From Singulisphaera sp. GP187 (GTDB lineage Bacteria > Planctomycetota > Phycisphaerae > Phycisphaerales > SM1A02), in NCBI GenBank assembly GCA_945869475.1, contig CAMBOV010000006.1, forward strand, positions 1 to 64,000: DNA of 64,000 nt, written 5' to 3'. Of the stretch, positions 9,274 to 18,163 are shown in pieces. Both the position numbers and the translations under genes were made by a program. Position 1 is the stretch's first letter. Every line of letters starts with the position of its first letter. The notes below the pieces were generated by a model. It had not been told where the DNA came from. It searched no databases and was given only the letters and a program-made list of their open reading frames with translations.

Positions 9274-9304
9274 AAAAAAACCGGCGCCCATCTGGAGCGC
9301 CGGT
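9274..9304 (-). terminator. Rho-independent terminator between the two prepilin genes
   Basis: On the minus strand CCGGCGC pairs with GCGCCGG (9297-9303 with 9281-9287, plus an A-T pair outside), with a 9-base loop. Seven T residues follow (9274-9280 on the plus strand are A). It sits 29 bases past the stop of the upstream paralogue at 9333, so the two pilin genes are probably separate transcripts or attenuated at this point. Confidence 0.85.
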
Positions 9305-9332
9305 GTGGCTGTTGAACATTGCGAGTCTGAAC

Positions 9333-10436
9333 TTACTTCGCGCCAGTGACGTCGCGGCCCTGAATGCCGTCGGTCGTCAGGACGTGGTAGTTGGACGCGA
9401 CCAACATGTCATATCCAAGGTTGCTGTAGTAGCCGGCGCTGCCCATCGGGGTGCCCGAGTGCCAGAGACCCTTGCCCGCGGCGCACATGTTCGAATTTGC
9501 CGCATTCTGCCCCTTCGCACGAGCATTTGCTTCCATCGCGTCCGAAACACCCGCGAGCGTGACGTGACCGTCGAAGTAAAGAGTCGCGGGAGCAGAGTTG
9601 TATCCCTGATTGAAGATCCAAGGAACCTGACCAGCGAATCCTGGGTTGTACTCGCCGCCTTCTTTGTTCTGGAGCCACTGGTGCTCAATCATTCGAGTTT
9701 TGAGATCGGGGTAAGACGCCTGGCTCGATGCTGGTGATCGCCACGCGCCTGGTCCGCAATTCTGCGGCTTTCCAGCGTTTGTGCAATCGAGGGTGGTCGA
9801 ACTCAAGACGTCGGGTGACCACATCGCTGCGGGGCTCCAGCAATAGGTCGAGTAGACCGGAGGATTCGGTGGAACCGAGAACTCGCCTGGATTCGCCATC
9901 GCCTCGGTCGCTTTTTCGAGATAGACCTTGTCCTTCGGAGCCCAATAGACCTTGTCATAGAACTTTCCGTTGACGTAGTCATTGAATGCCTTCACGTTTG
10001 GCATGCGCCACGCGCCGAAGTATCCATTGGTTGAGGCCCATTCCTGCGGCCAATAGACGATCCAATTGCCGCAGTTTCCTGGATAGTTTCCTGGGCAGAG
10101 TCCACCACCGAGCCAGTAGCCCCAGAGACCACCGCCGGCATCCCAGCCGAGAATCTGCTGAGGTGGGCAGGCGACGCTTCCGATGTAGGTCCCGCACACT
10201 CCGGCGACCGAGCCATAGTCATCGGCGCAGGCGGTGAATTGGCGATCTTGCCAATCAGCACCGTAGGTCGCGTTGGCCTTACCCAAATTGTTCAGGTTGG
10301 CGATGCTCTGTGTGACGAGAGCTCCGTCCTTTGCCTTACCGATCGCAGGCAAGAGGATGGCGATCAGAAGCGAGATGATCGCGACAACTACGAGCAACTC
10401 GACGATAGTAAATGCACGATGTGTGAGACTCTTCAT
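9333..10436 (-). CDS. Prepilin-type protein (paralogue B of tandem pair)
   Basis: The ATG at 10436 gives MKSLTHRA followed by FTIVELLVVVAIISLLIAILLPAIGKAK, a prepilin signal with Ala at -1 and Glu at +5. An AAGG lies about 9 bases upstream. The 367-residue protein shares YGADWQDRQFTA, LYFDGHVTLAG and the terminal TDGIQGRDVTGAK with its neighbour. The middle is rich in Trp and Gly (GGGLWGYWLGGGLCPGNYPGN). The gene has its own terminator downstream. The upstream gap to the next gene (10437-10703) must hold promoters for both directions; none was clear enough to call. Confidence 0.85.
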   Translation of the reverse strand: MKSLTHRAFTIVELLVVVAIISLLIAILLPAIGKAKDGALVTQSIANLNNLGKANATYGADWQDRQFTACADDYGSVAGVCGTYIGSVACPPQQILGWDAGGGLWGYWLGGGLCPGNYPGNCGNWIVYWPQEWASTNGYFGAWRMPNVKAFNDYVNGKFYDKVYWAPKDKVYLEKATEAMANPGEFSVPPNPPVYSTYCWSPAAMWSPDVLSSTTLDCTNAGKPQNCGPGAWRSPASSQASYPDLKTRMIEHQWLQNKEGGEYNPGFAGQVPWIFNQGYNSAPATLYFDGHVTLAGVSDAMEANARAKGQNAANSNMCAAGKGLWHSGTPMGSAGYYSNLGYDMLVASNYHVLTTDGIQGRDVTGAK

Positions 10437-10703
10437 AGTGTGGTGACCTTGCGAACTTGGGTGTGAATCTTTGAGATAAACAGTGACTCTGAACACGAAA
10501 CCAACACCCCGAGAAACTGCGCTCGAATACTACCTAAACATGCGACCGACTTGCAAGCAGTTTGCGATCATGGTGGAAACGCACGCGCACTGCCTCGGAG
10601 GGCTCAAAGGACATACGTACAATTCGCCGAGCGGTCACTGCTTTCGGATCTTTTTGTGGGCTCCATTGAGGTGATCGGGGCAGTGGCTACTCTCAGTCCG
10701 AGA

Positions 10704-11624
10704 ATGAGAATGGCCGATCCATTGATGTTGGCGACCTGGAGTTTCTCCGCTCGAGGATGCGCGAAAGCGTGGCCTGGATTAGCGGGCGGCGGATCATCGC
10801 TCGATGCGGTGTGCGCAGCCGCACGAGAGGCAGAGGAGGATCCGACGGTCGATTCAGTCGGTTTTGGTGGGTTTCCTGACGCAAATGGCGCAGTGAGCCT
10901 CGACGCCTGCGTGATGTTGGCTCCAGAGCGGTGCGGAGCGGTTTGTGCGGTGACGCGCCATCTGCACGTCACTGACCTCGCGCGCCGGGTCATGGAAGGG
11001 ACCAACTATGTGATGCTGGCAGGCGAAGGGGCAGATGCATTCGCCGATCGCCTTGGGTTTGGTTCGAGCCCGCTTCTCTCTGCAGACGCAGAGGCGAAAT
11101 GGCAGCAGTGGCGAGCTGGGAAGATTGTGCCCGCACCGCCCGCGAGGTCATCGATCGGCGAGGTGCATGTGCCGCATGACACGATCGGGGTGCTCGCGAT
11201 CGATTGCAATGGAGTGATGGCGGGGGCATGTTCCACAAGCGGACTTCCATACAAGATGGCTGGACGGGTTGGCGACTCACCGATCCCAGGTCACGGTTTG
11301 TATGTCGATCCTGAAGTGGGCGGCGCGGTCGCAACGGGCAACGGTGAACTCATCATGGGAGTGAGTGGATCGTTTCTCGCCGTCGAGTGCATGCGTCGAG
11401 GTTCGACGCCGCTCGAGGCAGTTCGTGAAGTGCTGCAACGAATCGAGCGACGATTTCATCCTGCGGCAGATCAGCAAATCGGCGTGATCGCATTGGCGAA
11501 GAATGGCGCGTGGAGTTCAGGGGCGCTGCACGCAGGATTCGTCGTCAGCGTGGCCGATGGTTCGGGCATTCGCACAGTGCCGTGCGAGCCTATCTTGCAT
11601 CCATCGAGAGAAACAATCCTATGA
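10704..11624 (+). CDS. Glycosylasparaginase/isoaspartyl peptidase family (Ntn hydrolase)
   Basis: This 306-residue protein has the N-terminal-nucleophile asparaginase fold: GGGSSLDAVCAAAREAEEDP, a VGFGGFPDANG segment, and the autoprocessing site HDTIGVLAID, whose Thr becomes the catalytic N-terminus. CSTSGLPYKMAGRVGDSPIPGHGLY follows, with the substrate-loop residues of N4-(beta-N-acetylglucosaminyl)-L-asparaginases. The family removes Asn from N-glycan stumps or hydrolyses isoAsp bonds. No signal peptide is obvious. ATGs at 10704 and 10710 are both possible; the open frame runs further upstream without similarity. The gene overlaps the next by ATGA. Confidence 0.85.
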   Translation: MRMADPLMLATWSFSARGCAKAWPGLAGGGSSLDAVCAAAREAEEDPTVDSVGFGGFPDANGAVSLDACVMLAPERCGAVCAVTRHLHVTDLARRVMEGTNYVMLAGEGADAFADRLGFGSSPLLSADAEAKWQQWRAGKIVPAPPARSSIGEVHVPHDTIGVLAIDCNGVMAGACSTSGLPYKMAGRVGDSPIPGHGLYVDPEVGGAVATGNGELIMGVSGSFLAVECMRRGSTPLEAVREVLQRIERRFHPAADQQIGVIALAKNGAWSSGALHAGFVVSVADGSGIRTVPCEPILHPSRETIL

Positions 11625-12187
11625 AGCTCTACACAAAGACAGGTGATGATGGATCGACTGGACTCTTCGGCGCGGGACGGGTGATGAAGCATCATCCGCG
11701 CATCGAGGCATATGGAACAGTCGATGAATTGAATTCATGGATCGGCATGTGCGTGGAAGCCTGCGCACGTGAGAGTGTCATCGAAGAGCGCATGCGCGCG
11801 ATGTTGATTCATATTCAGTCGCGGCTTTTCGATCTCGGAGCCGACCTCGCGACTCCCGCGGGCTCGCCAGGTGAGACGAAGGTTGCGCGCATCGGCGCTC
11901 GGCACGTTGCCGAGGCCGAGGCCTTCATCGACGAGATTGACGGTGAAAACGAGCCCATTCGCGTCTTTGTCTTGCCGGGTGGCACGCCGCTCTGTGCACA
12001 TTTACACGTTGCGCGCACGATTTGCAGGCGCGCAGAGCGGTTGCTCGTCGCATTCAATGAGAGCGAGCCACTGGGGGCAGAGACGATCCACTATCTCAAT
12101 CGATTGAGCGATTTGTTCTTCGCGATGGCGCGACGGGCGAACCTCGCGCGCGGCGTTGGTGATGTTGCGTGGCAGAAAGATGCGTGA
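11621..12187 (+). CDS. Cob(I)alamin adenosyltransferase, PduO type
   Basis: This 188-residue enzyme attaches the adenosyl group of ATP to cob(I)alamin to make adenosylcobalamin. The N-terminal ATP loop YTKTGDDGSTGLFGAGRV is diagnostic of the PduO/MMAB family. Also present are YGTVDELNSWIG, FVLPGGTPLCAHLHVARTICRRAERLLV with the catalytic Arg region, and LNRLSDLFFAMARRAN near the end. Translation is coupled to the asparaginase gene by ATGA. A cobalamin-binding protein gene occurs at 41.4 kb, but no corrin biosynthesis genes are in the window, which fits salvage. Confidence 0.92.
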   Translation: MKLYTKTGDDGSTGLFGAGRVMKHHPRIEAYGTVDELNSWIGMCVEACARESVIEERMRAMLIHIQSRLFDLGADLATPAGSPGETKVARIGARHVAEAEAFIDEIDGENEPIRVFVLPGGTPLCAHLHVARTICRRAERLLVAFNESEPLGAETIHYLNRLSDLFFAMARRANLARGVGDVAWQKDA

Positions 12188-12193
12188 GCGGGT

Positions 12194-12832
12194 TCAGCCA
12201 GTGCCGTAGCAGCGATCACCTGCATCGCCGAGTCCGGGACGGATGTATTTATTGCTGTCGAGTTCGCGGTCGAGAGCCGCTGCATAGATGCGAACGTCAG
12301 GATGTTCTTTCGTGATGCGCGCAACTCCTTCGGGCGCGGCGACGAGACAGACCACACGAACATCGGCGCATCCTGCTTCGCGCAGCAACGTGATCGCGTG
12401 TGCGCACGAGCCGCCTGTTGCGAGCATCGGGTCGACAAGAATCACCGGGCCCGCAGCGATGTCACTGGGCAACTTGGTGTAGTAGCCGATGGGCAGCGCC
12501 GTCGATTCGTCGCGGCGGATACCGATGTGTCCTACGCGTGCTTCTGGAAGCATCTCGAGTACGCCGCGGGTCATCCCAAGACCAGCGCGAAGGACAGGGA
12601 CGAGTGTGATCGGAGCGGCGAGTCGTCGCACGTGCGTGCGCTCGAGTGGAGTCTCAACCTCGGCAGAGACCGTCGCAAACCCACGACAGACCTCGTAGGT
12701 CATGAGCGTGGCGATCTCAGAGAGCAACCGGCGAAAGTCGCGAGTGTTCGTGTGTCGATCGCGGATGTAGGAGAGCTTGTGATGAATGAGCGGATGGTCG
12801 AAAATGTGCAGGTTTGGATAAGTGTGCGGCAT
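12194..12832 (-). CDS. upp: Uracil phosphoribosyltransferase
   Basis: This 212-residue enzyme makes UMP from uracil and PRPP (pyrimidine salvage). The PRPP loop VDPMLATGGSCAHAI, the PVLRAGLGM segment and the C-terminal uracil-binding tail IRPGLGDAGDRCYGT are all present. The protein starts MPHTYPNLHIFDHP. It lies 3 bases after the argS stop on the same strand, so the two are probably one transcript. It converges with the adenosyltransferase gene 6 bases away. Confidence 0.95.
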   Translation of the reverse strand: MPHTYPNLHIFDHPLIHHKLSYIRDRHTNTRDFRRLLSEIATLMTYEVCRGFATVSAEVETPLERTHVRRLAAPITLVPVLRAGLGMTRGVLEMLPEARVGHIGIRRDESTALPIGYYTKLPSDIAAGPVILVDPMLATGGSCAHAITLLREAGCADVRVVCLVAAPEGVARITKEHPDVRIYAAALDRELDSNKYIRPGLGDAGDRCYGTG

Positions 12833-12835
12833 GGG

Positions 12836-14713
12836 TCACATTCGCGATGGGGCCTCAATGGCCATGATTGAGAGGGCGTCCGCGAGCACCTTTCTCGTCA
12901 GATCGCAGAGATGCAGTCGCGAAGCGCGTGTCGCTTCGTCACTGCCACGCAAGACTGGGCAGGCTTGATAGAAGGCGTTGAAAGTGTTGGCGAGTTCGAA
13001 GATGAATGCAGCGATTCGGTTGGGGGCGAGTTGCGCTGCGGCATCCTCGATCGCCGATCCATATCGCAGCAAGTTCAAGGCGAGCGCGCGTTCTTGCGGA
13101 GTTGCGATCACGATCGCACCACTCGTGGCGCCGAGCGCGGTCGCCTTCGCAAGAATTCCTGCGAGGCGCGCGTGCGCGTACTGCGCGTACGGACCCGTGT
13201 CACCTTCGAATGAAACCATCCGGTCGAGATCGAAGACATAGTCGCGACCGACATCGCTCGAGAGATCGGCGTACTTGATCGCTGCGATGCCGACGGCTCG
13301 CCCGATCGCATCGAGTTCGCTCGGTGAGAGTGATGCGGTGGGGGCGTCGGGCGAAGCTGCGCGCGCGTGCACTTCGCGACGGCCACGCGCGATCGCTTCA
13401 TCGAGCAGCGCCTTCAGCGTGAAGTTCTCGCCGCTGCGTGTCTTGAGTGGTCGCTTGTCGGCGCCGAGCACCGCACCGAAAGGCACGTGCACCAGCGATG
13501 CCTGCGAGTGATCGGGACGGACGGTCCACCCGATGAGCTTCACAGCGTCAAAGACATCTTTAAAGTGATCGCGCTGGCGAGCATCGACGCAGTAGACGAC
13601 AAGTTCAGCGCCGAGGTCTTGCACCCGGTAGCGCGCGGCCGCGAGATCAGTCGTTGCGTAGAGCGAGGTGCCATCCGATTTCTGAATCAGCAGTGGACGC
13701 TCTCGACCATCGAACCGCACGACGAGCGCTCCCGCATCGCGCACGGCGAGATTCGCCTTGACGAATGCGTCAACGGTCGGCGCGAGTCGATCGCGAAAGA
13801 AACTCTCGCCTCGATTGTGCTCAGGCTTGAGGTCGACGCCCAGGACCTGCGCTGTTTCGTAGACCTCGTGCATCGTCACATCGATGAGCTTCTGCCAATC
13901 AGCGACCACGCCACGCTCGCCTGATTGCAAGCGGCGAAGAGTGTCGTGCGCATCGGCGATCGCGGCGGCGGCTCCCTCATGTTGCGCCTCGAGTTCAGCG
14001 ATGCGATGAGCGCCCACGCCCGTTGCGTGCGCAGCTGCAAGACCCGCCTCGTCGTCTCGTCCTTGCGCTTGCGCGTTGCGGTACGCGGCGTTGAGGTCGT
14101 CGAGCGTGACGCGCGCGATGTCGACTTTCGCGCGCCGCAGCGCAGCGAGAGTCATCGCGATGGGGAGTCCCCAATCCCCGAGATGATTCTGACGATGGAC
14201 GCGCCATCCGAGACGTTCGAAGAGTCGCGCGATTGTGTCGCCGATGATCGTCGCACGCAAGTGACCGACGTGCATCTGCTTGGCGACGTTGACGCCACAG
14301 AGATCGACCGCGACGGTGTGGGTGTGATTTGCGTTGGAGACTCCCAGAGAGGGGTTATCCATCTGCGCGAGTGCCGTGGCGATCGTCTCAGGTCGCAGCC
14401 GAATGTTGACGAAGCCGGGTCCGGCAATCTCAAATGGATCGCAGAGTTCGAGCAGTGAGGCTGGAGCGCAATCGATGACCATCTGCGCGACCTCGCGCGG
14501 ATTCTTGCCAAGAGTCTTGGCGAGGCTCATTGCGAAATTGGCTTGAAAGTCGCCGAATATCGGGTTCGCGGCGGCCTTGATGAGTGGATCGATCTGCGCC
14601 GCGGCGACCGACGTGCACTCTGCCAGCGCCGCGATGATCGCCGTGCGAAAACCCGCCTCGAGTTGAGAGGCGAGGTCGTCGGGACGTGAAGTTCGCGCGT
14701 GGGTTTGCGACAT
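12836..14713 (-). CDS. argS: Arginyl-tRNA synthetase
   Basis: This class I synthetase of 625 residues charges tRNA-Arg. An N-terminal Add1-type domain (NPIFGDFQANFAMSLAK) is followed by the catalytic domain with HVGH at about residues 148-151 (VAKQMHVGHLRATIIGD). ASLVHVPFGAVLGADKRPLKTR contains the position of the KMSKS loop, which is degenerate, as is usual in this family. The C-terminal DALR anticodon domain closes the protein (YAHARLAGIL ... AFIFELANTFNAFY). It heads the argS-upp transcript. Confidence 0.95.
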   Translation of the reverse strand: MSQTHARTSRPDDLASQLEAGFRTAIIAALAECTSVAAAQIDPLIKAAANPIFGDFQANFAMSLAKTLGKNPREVAQMVIDCAPASLLELCDPFEIAGPGFVNIRLRPETIATALAQMDNPSLGVSNANHTHTVAVDLCGVNVAKQMHVGHLRATIIGDTIARLFERLGWRVHRQNHLGDWGLPIAMTLAALRRAKVDIARVTLDDLNAAYRNAQAQGRDDEAGLAAAHATGVGAHRIAELEAQHEGAAAAIADAHDTLRRLQSGERGVVADWQKLIDVTMHEVYETAQVLGVDLKPEHNRGESFFRDRLAPTVDAFVKANLAVRDAGALVVRFDGRERPLLIQKSDGTSLYATTDLAAARYRVQDLGAELVVYCVDARQRDHFKDVFDAVKLIGWTVRPDHSQASLVHVPFGAVLGADKRPLKTRSGENFTLKALLDEAIARGRREVHARAASPDAPTASLSPSELDAIGRAVGIAAIKYADLSSDVGRDYVFDLDRMVSFEGDTGPYAQYAHARLAGILAKATALGATSGAIVIATPQERALALNLLRYGSAIEDAAAQLAPNRIAAFIFELANTFNAFYQACPVLRGSDEATRASRLHLCDLTRKVLADALSIMAIEAPSRM

Positions 14714-14752
14714 GGATGGGCGATCGTAGAGAGACTGCGCGAGAGCGTTGCG

Positions 14753-16015
14753 CTATCCGCCGAGGACGCACGAGGTGCGCTCATAGAGTTCTTCCATGAG
14801 TGCGAAGTGGGTGGGAACGGGCGTCTTCGTTCTCGACACAGTCGAGGCAGCCTTGGCAAGTCCGAGCAGCGCAACCAGCAGCATTTCGACAAGCGAATGA
14901 AAGTCACTCACGGCGACGAACTCACACGCGATGATCGCGGGGCGCTTTCCTGAAGTGACCGCATCGATCTCGGACATGTTGTGATAGTTGCCAAGCGGCA
15001 GGCAGAGGCACGTCGACTCGAATCCGTACGCGGCGAACGCCGTTGCCTCGCACGCGCCACCCGCCATGAGTTTGCGTTGCCACTGAAAGCCTGCAGTCTT
15101 CTTCGTATGCGCGGTAAAAAGCTTTGAGAGTTCGTTGGTGAGCGCTGGGCTAAAGACACTCAAGCGATCACCCACCCGCATGATCGCACCTGCGCCGATG
15201 GGCGAATCGTGCGGAAAACTACGCGAGTTCTCGAGGCAGATGAGTCGCGCGTTCTTTGGGATGAGTCGATTGCGCGCGGCATGAATCGCGCCGATGAATC
15301 CAACTTCTTCTGCGACGGTGAAGAGCAGTCCAACGTTGCGCGCTGACGTGTTCTTGAGCAGTCGATCGAATGCAGCGCAGGCCGCCGCGACTGCAGCGAG
15401 ATCGTCGCACGCGTGCGTCTCGATGACGCGCGCGAGGCGAGGCGCGCCGCCCGGCACAATCGGTGGAAGTTCACGCGAGGCGATGCGCGGGGCAGGAAGT
15501 TGCCACCGTCCAATGTCGCCCACCGCAACGGTGTCGGCGCTCGGCGCCTCGTCGAATCGCACCGTGACGCGCTTGAATGGTTTCGCAGCGGTGTCGAGCG
15601 CGGTGATGACCGCGCCGTGGCGCGATCCTGAGTAGTCAATGACTTCGATACGCGTCTTCACGAAGTAGGCATCGTGCACTCCGCCACGAAACTCGAGCGT
15701 TGCAGTGCGCCGAGCAAGCGGAGTGCCATTCGATGGAGGCGGCGTCACGACGACGAAGGCGGGATGATCGAGATGCGCAGTGATGAGGATCGCCCGCGCC
15801 GTGCGTGAGCGATCCTTGCGTTGAATGAGAAAGTTTCCCGCGTCATCACGCCGAATATCGAGCCGCGCGCGGCGAGGTGCGATCCAATTGTCGACCCACA
15901 CCATGACGCGTTCTTCGTGTCCAGCAGCAGTGGGGGTGCTGGTGAGTTCGAGAAGCCAGAGTTCATCGCGGCGGGTGGTGCGGTCTGAGAGAGTGGGTCG
16001 TGGTGCGGGAGACAT
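14753..16015 (-). CDS. M20/M28/M42-type zinc aminopeptidase
   Basis: This 420-residue protein resembles metallo-exopeptidases with two zinc ions. ILITAHLDHPAF holds the first metal His and Asp, HACDDLAAVAAACAAFDRLL the bridging Asp, and FTVAEEVGFIGAIHAA the catalytic Glu pair. A later CLENSRSF segment probably supplies another ligand. No signal peptide is seen, so it is probably cytoplasmic and releases N-terminal amino acids from peptides. Assignment to the M42 family is less certain than the fold. Its start faces the ribBA-type gene with about 26 bases between likely start codons. Confidence 0.75.
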   Translation of the reverse strand: MSPAPRPTLSDRTTRRDELWLLELTSTPTAAGHEERVMVWVDNWIAPRRARLDIRRDDAGNFLIQRKDRSRTARAILITAHLDHPAFVVVTPPPSNGTPLARRTATLEFRGGVHDAYFVKTRIEVIDYSGSRHGAVITALDTAAKPFKRVTVRFDEAPSADTVAVGDIGRWQLPAPRIASRELPPIVPGGAPRLARVIETHACDDLAAVAAACAAFDRLLKNTSARNVGLLFTVAEEVGFIGAIHAARNRLIPKNARLICLENSRSFPHDSPIGAGAIMRVGDRLSVFSPALTNELSKLFTAHTKKTAGFQWQRKLMAGGACEATAFAAYGFESTCLCLPLGNYHNMSEIDAVTSGKRPAIIACEFVAVSDFHSLVEMLLVALLGLAKAASTVSRTKTPVPTHFALMEELYERTSCVLGG

Positions 16016-16041
16016 GGCGGAAGGATAAAGTGAACCTCCCC

Positions 16042-17265
16042 ATGACGAGCGTGACGAACCTGACGAACTTCTCCCCGATCCCTGAGATTCTCGATGAGCT
16101 GCGTCGTGGACGCACGATCGTGCTTGTCGATGATGAACAGCGCGAGAATGAAGGAGATCTGGTCTGCTGCGCCGAGTCTGTCACGCCTGAAGTTGTGAAC
16201 TTTCTCACGCGCGTTGCCGCGGGATACCTGTGCGTCGCGCTCGATGGCGAGACGTGCGATCGGCTCGCGCTCACTCCGCAAGCTGGGGCAAATTCGAGCA
16301 TGCGCGCCACGGCATTCACTGTGTCGGTCGACGGCCATCCACGTCACGGCGTTGGCACCGGCATCAGTGCACGCGATCGTGCGACGACGATTCGCATGCT
16401 CGCCGATGGTGCGTCACGCCCCGATGACTTTGTGCGACCGGGGCACATCAATCCACTGCGTGCACGTGATGGAGGGGTTCTCGTGCGCACCGGACAAACC
16501 GAGGGTTCAGTTGATCTCTGCCGACTCGCTGGGATGAAACCAGCTGCGTGCATCATCGAAGTTGTGCGCGAGGATGGAGAGATGGCGCGCATGGACGACC
16601 TGCTTGTGCTCTGCGCGAAGCACACGCTCAAGATGTGTTCGGTCGAACAGATCATCGAGTATCGACTTCGGCAGGAGACGCTCGTGAAGCGCATCGAGCC
16701 AGCGAACGGCATTGCGATCGAGACTCCTGAAGGTGAATTCACTCTCTATGCCTGGCACAGTTCGCTTGATCCGCAACCTCATCTTGCGCTTTGCTTGGGA
16801 GGAGTTGGCGCGCTGCATTCCAATGGATCGCCCGTTGAGCAGAGCGACGGTGTGCTCGTTCGTATGCACCGTCGAGACATCTTGGGAGACATTTTTGCGA
16901 CGACGCGTTCTGCGAGTGAGCGCTCTGGTCAAGAGACGGTTCGCGCATCACTTCGCGCGATTCGCAAGGCTGGTCGCGGCGCGCTCGTGTACTTGCAATC
17001 AGAGCCTGAAGGCGCAGACTTGGCTGATCTGATTCATCAAGTGCGGCGATCGGTCGTTGATGACGTGAACGCACCAGATCTCACTCGTCCCGGAGGCATC
17101 GGCGCGCGCGCGCAGCCGATGGATCAGCGTGAGTTTGGAATTGGCGGCCAGATTCTGCGCGATCTTGGACTGCGTCGTCTCATCGTGTTGACCGATCGCC
17201 CCAAGGCGATGCCTGGACTGCACGGGTTCGGTCTCGAGATCGTCGATCAAGTGCCAATTGAATGA
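16042..17265 (+). CDS. ribBA: 3,4-dihydroxy-2-butanone 4-phosphate synthase fused to a degenerate GTP cyclohydrolase II domain
   Basis: The N-terminal half (about residues 1-205) is a complete RibB: VDDEQRENEGDL, HGVGTGISARDRATTI, RPGHINPLRAR and GQTEGSVDLCRLAG are all intact. It makes the xylene-ring precursor of riboflavin from ribulose 5-phosphate. The C-terminal half aligns with GTP cyclohydrolase II, but the zinc motif region reads RMHRRDILGDIFATTRSASER and has none of the three zinc Cys. The downstream GRGIGL-type loop is replaced by QSEPEGADLADLIHQ. The second activity is therefore probably lost, as in RibBX-type variants. The ATG at 16042 was chosen; an in-frame ATG at 16000 overlaps the opposite gene. 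Confidence 0.88.
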   Translation: MTSVTNLTNFSPIPEILDELRRGRTIVLVDDEQRENEGDLVCCAESVTPEVVNFLTRVAAGYLCVALDGETCDRLALTPQAGANSSMRATAFTVSVDGHPRHGVGTGISARDRATTIRMLADGASRPDDFVRPGHINPLRARDGGVLVRTGQTEGSVDLCRLAGMKPAACIIEVVREDGEMARMDDLLVLCAKHTLKMCSVEQIIEYRLRQETLVKRIEPANGIAIETPEGEFTLYAWHSSLDPQPHLALCLGGVGALHSNGSPVEQSDGVLVRMHRRDILGDIFATTRSASERSGQETVRASLRAIRKAGRGALVYLQSEPEGADLADLIHQVRRSVVDDVNAPDLTRPGGIGARAQPMDQREFGIGGQILRDLGLRRLIVLTDRPKAMPGLHGFGLEIVDQVPIE

Positions 17266-17279
17266 AGGAGTTGCTGACG

Positions 17280-18122
17280 ATGAACACACTGCTGCTCGTG
17301 CTACTGCTTGGATGTCAGGGGGAACCTGCTGTGCCACCTGCTCCAGTTGCGCCGGTCGTGCCAGCAGCGCAGACTGAGTCAGCCGCGCAAGAGTCAGTGG
17401 ATGCGATCCTCGATGGGATGGAAGCGCAAGGGCGCACGATGAAAGATTTCACAGCGTCAGCGTCGATGGAGAAATTCGAGTCGCTCACCGATGAGCGCGA
17501 GATTCGCCGAGGTCGCGTCGTTGTGGTTGGTCCATCGGGTGCGCAGCGACACATCGCGATCATCTTCGATGAGACGATCGATAGCTCGGGTCGTGGCTCG
17601 ACCGATTCGCGCCGCTTCATCTACAGCGCGGGATGGCTCACTGAATTCGATCTCGCACGAAAGCAGGCAATCCGTAGGCAACTTGCACGCGCGGGCGAGG
17701 TCTTCGATCCGCTTCGTGTCGGCGAAGGAGCTTTTCCGGTGCCGCTTGGTCAGCCCAAAGCCGATGTGCTGCGCGAGTTCACCGCGACTGTTGCGCCACT
17801 TCCAGATGCGCCATTTTTCAAGTCATTGACCCCACCTTCGAGTGATGCAAAGGGTGTCGCCGCGGCGAGCACGCTCGTGGCACTTCGACTCGTGCCGCGC
17901 GCGGGTACTCCAATGGCCCGCGACACAGCTGCGATTGTCATGGTGCTCGAGCGACCACTGCTCGCACCTCGTGCCGTCGAGGTTGAAGCGGTGAACGGCG
18001 ATCGCACACGCGTGCTTCTTCGCAACGGCACGCTGAACGCAGGTCTCGAAGAGTGGGCGCGGGCTCTGCTCGAGGCGCCATCCACTGAAGGATGGAAAGT
18101 CGACTCGCGACCGATGGAGTGA
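17280..18122 (+). CDS. Lipoprotein of unknown function
   Basis: The protein begins with a short hydrophobic stretch ending in a lipobox (LLLGC), followed by a Pro/Val/Ala-rich linker. The AAGGAG at 17264-17269 favours the ATG at 17280. An ATG at 17262 that overlaps the ribBA stop as ATGA is also possible and adds a positive n-region (MKELLT). The body of about 280 residues has strands such as RRGRVVVVGPSGAQRHIAIIF and AGWLTEFDLARKQAIRRQL. These recall LolA-like outer-membrane lipoprotein-sorting folds, but similarity is only suggestive. It is probably anchored in a membrane facing the periplasm. Confidence 0.65.
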   Translation: MNTLLLVLLLGCQGEPAVPPAPVAPVVPAAQTESAAQESVDAILDGMEAQGRTMKDFTASASMEKFESLTDEREIRRGRVVVVGPSGAQRHIAIIFDETIDSSGRGSTDSRRFIYSAGWLTEFDLARKQAIRRQLARAGEVFDPLRVGEGAFPVPLGQPKADVLREFTATVAPLPDAPFFKSLTPPSSDAKGVAAASTLVALRLVPRAGTPMARDTAAIVMVLERPLLAPRAVEVEAVNGDRTRVLLRNGTLNAGLEEWARALLEAPSTEGWKVDSRPME

Positions 18123-18163
18123 GCATCTCTGGACGCACTCGGCGCGATAGCCTCATACGCTCA

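Noticed and set aside
10483-10674. 63-residue open frame before the glycosylasparaginase gene
   Set aside because: No ribosome site and no family pattern; composition resembles non-coding sequence and it lies where promoters are expected.
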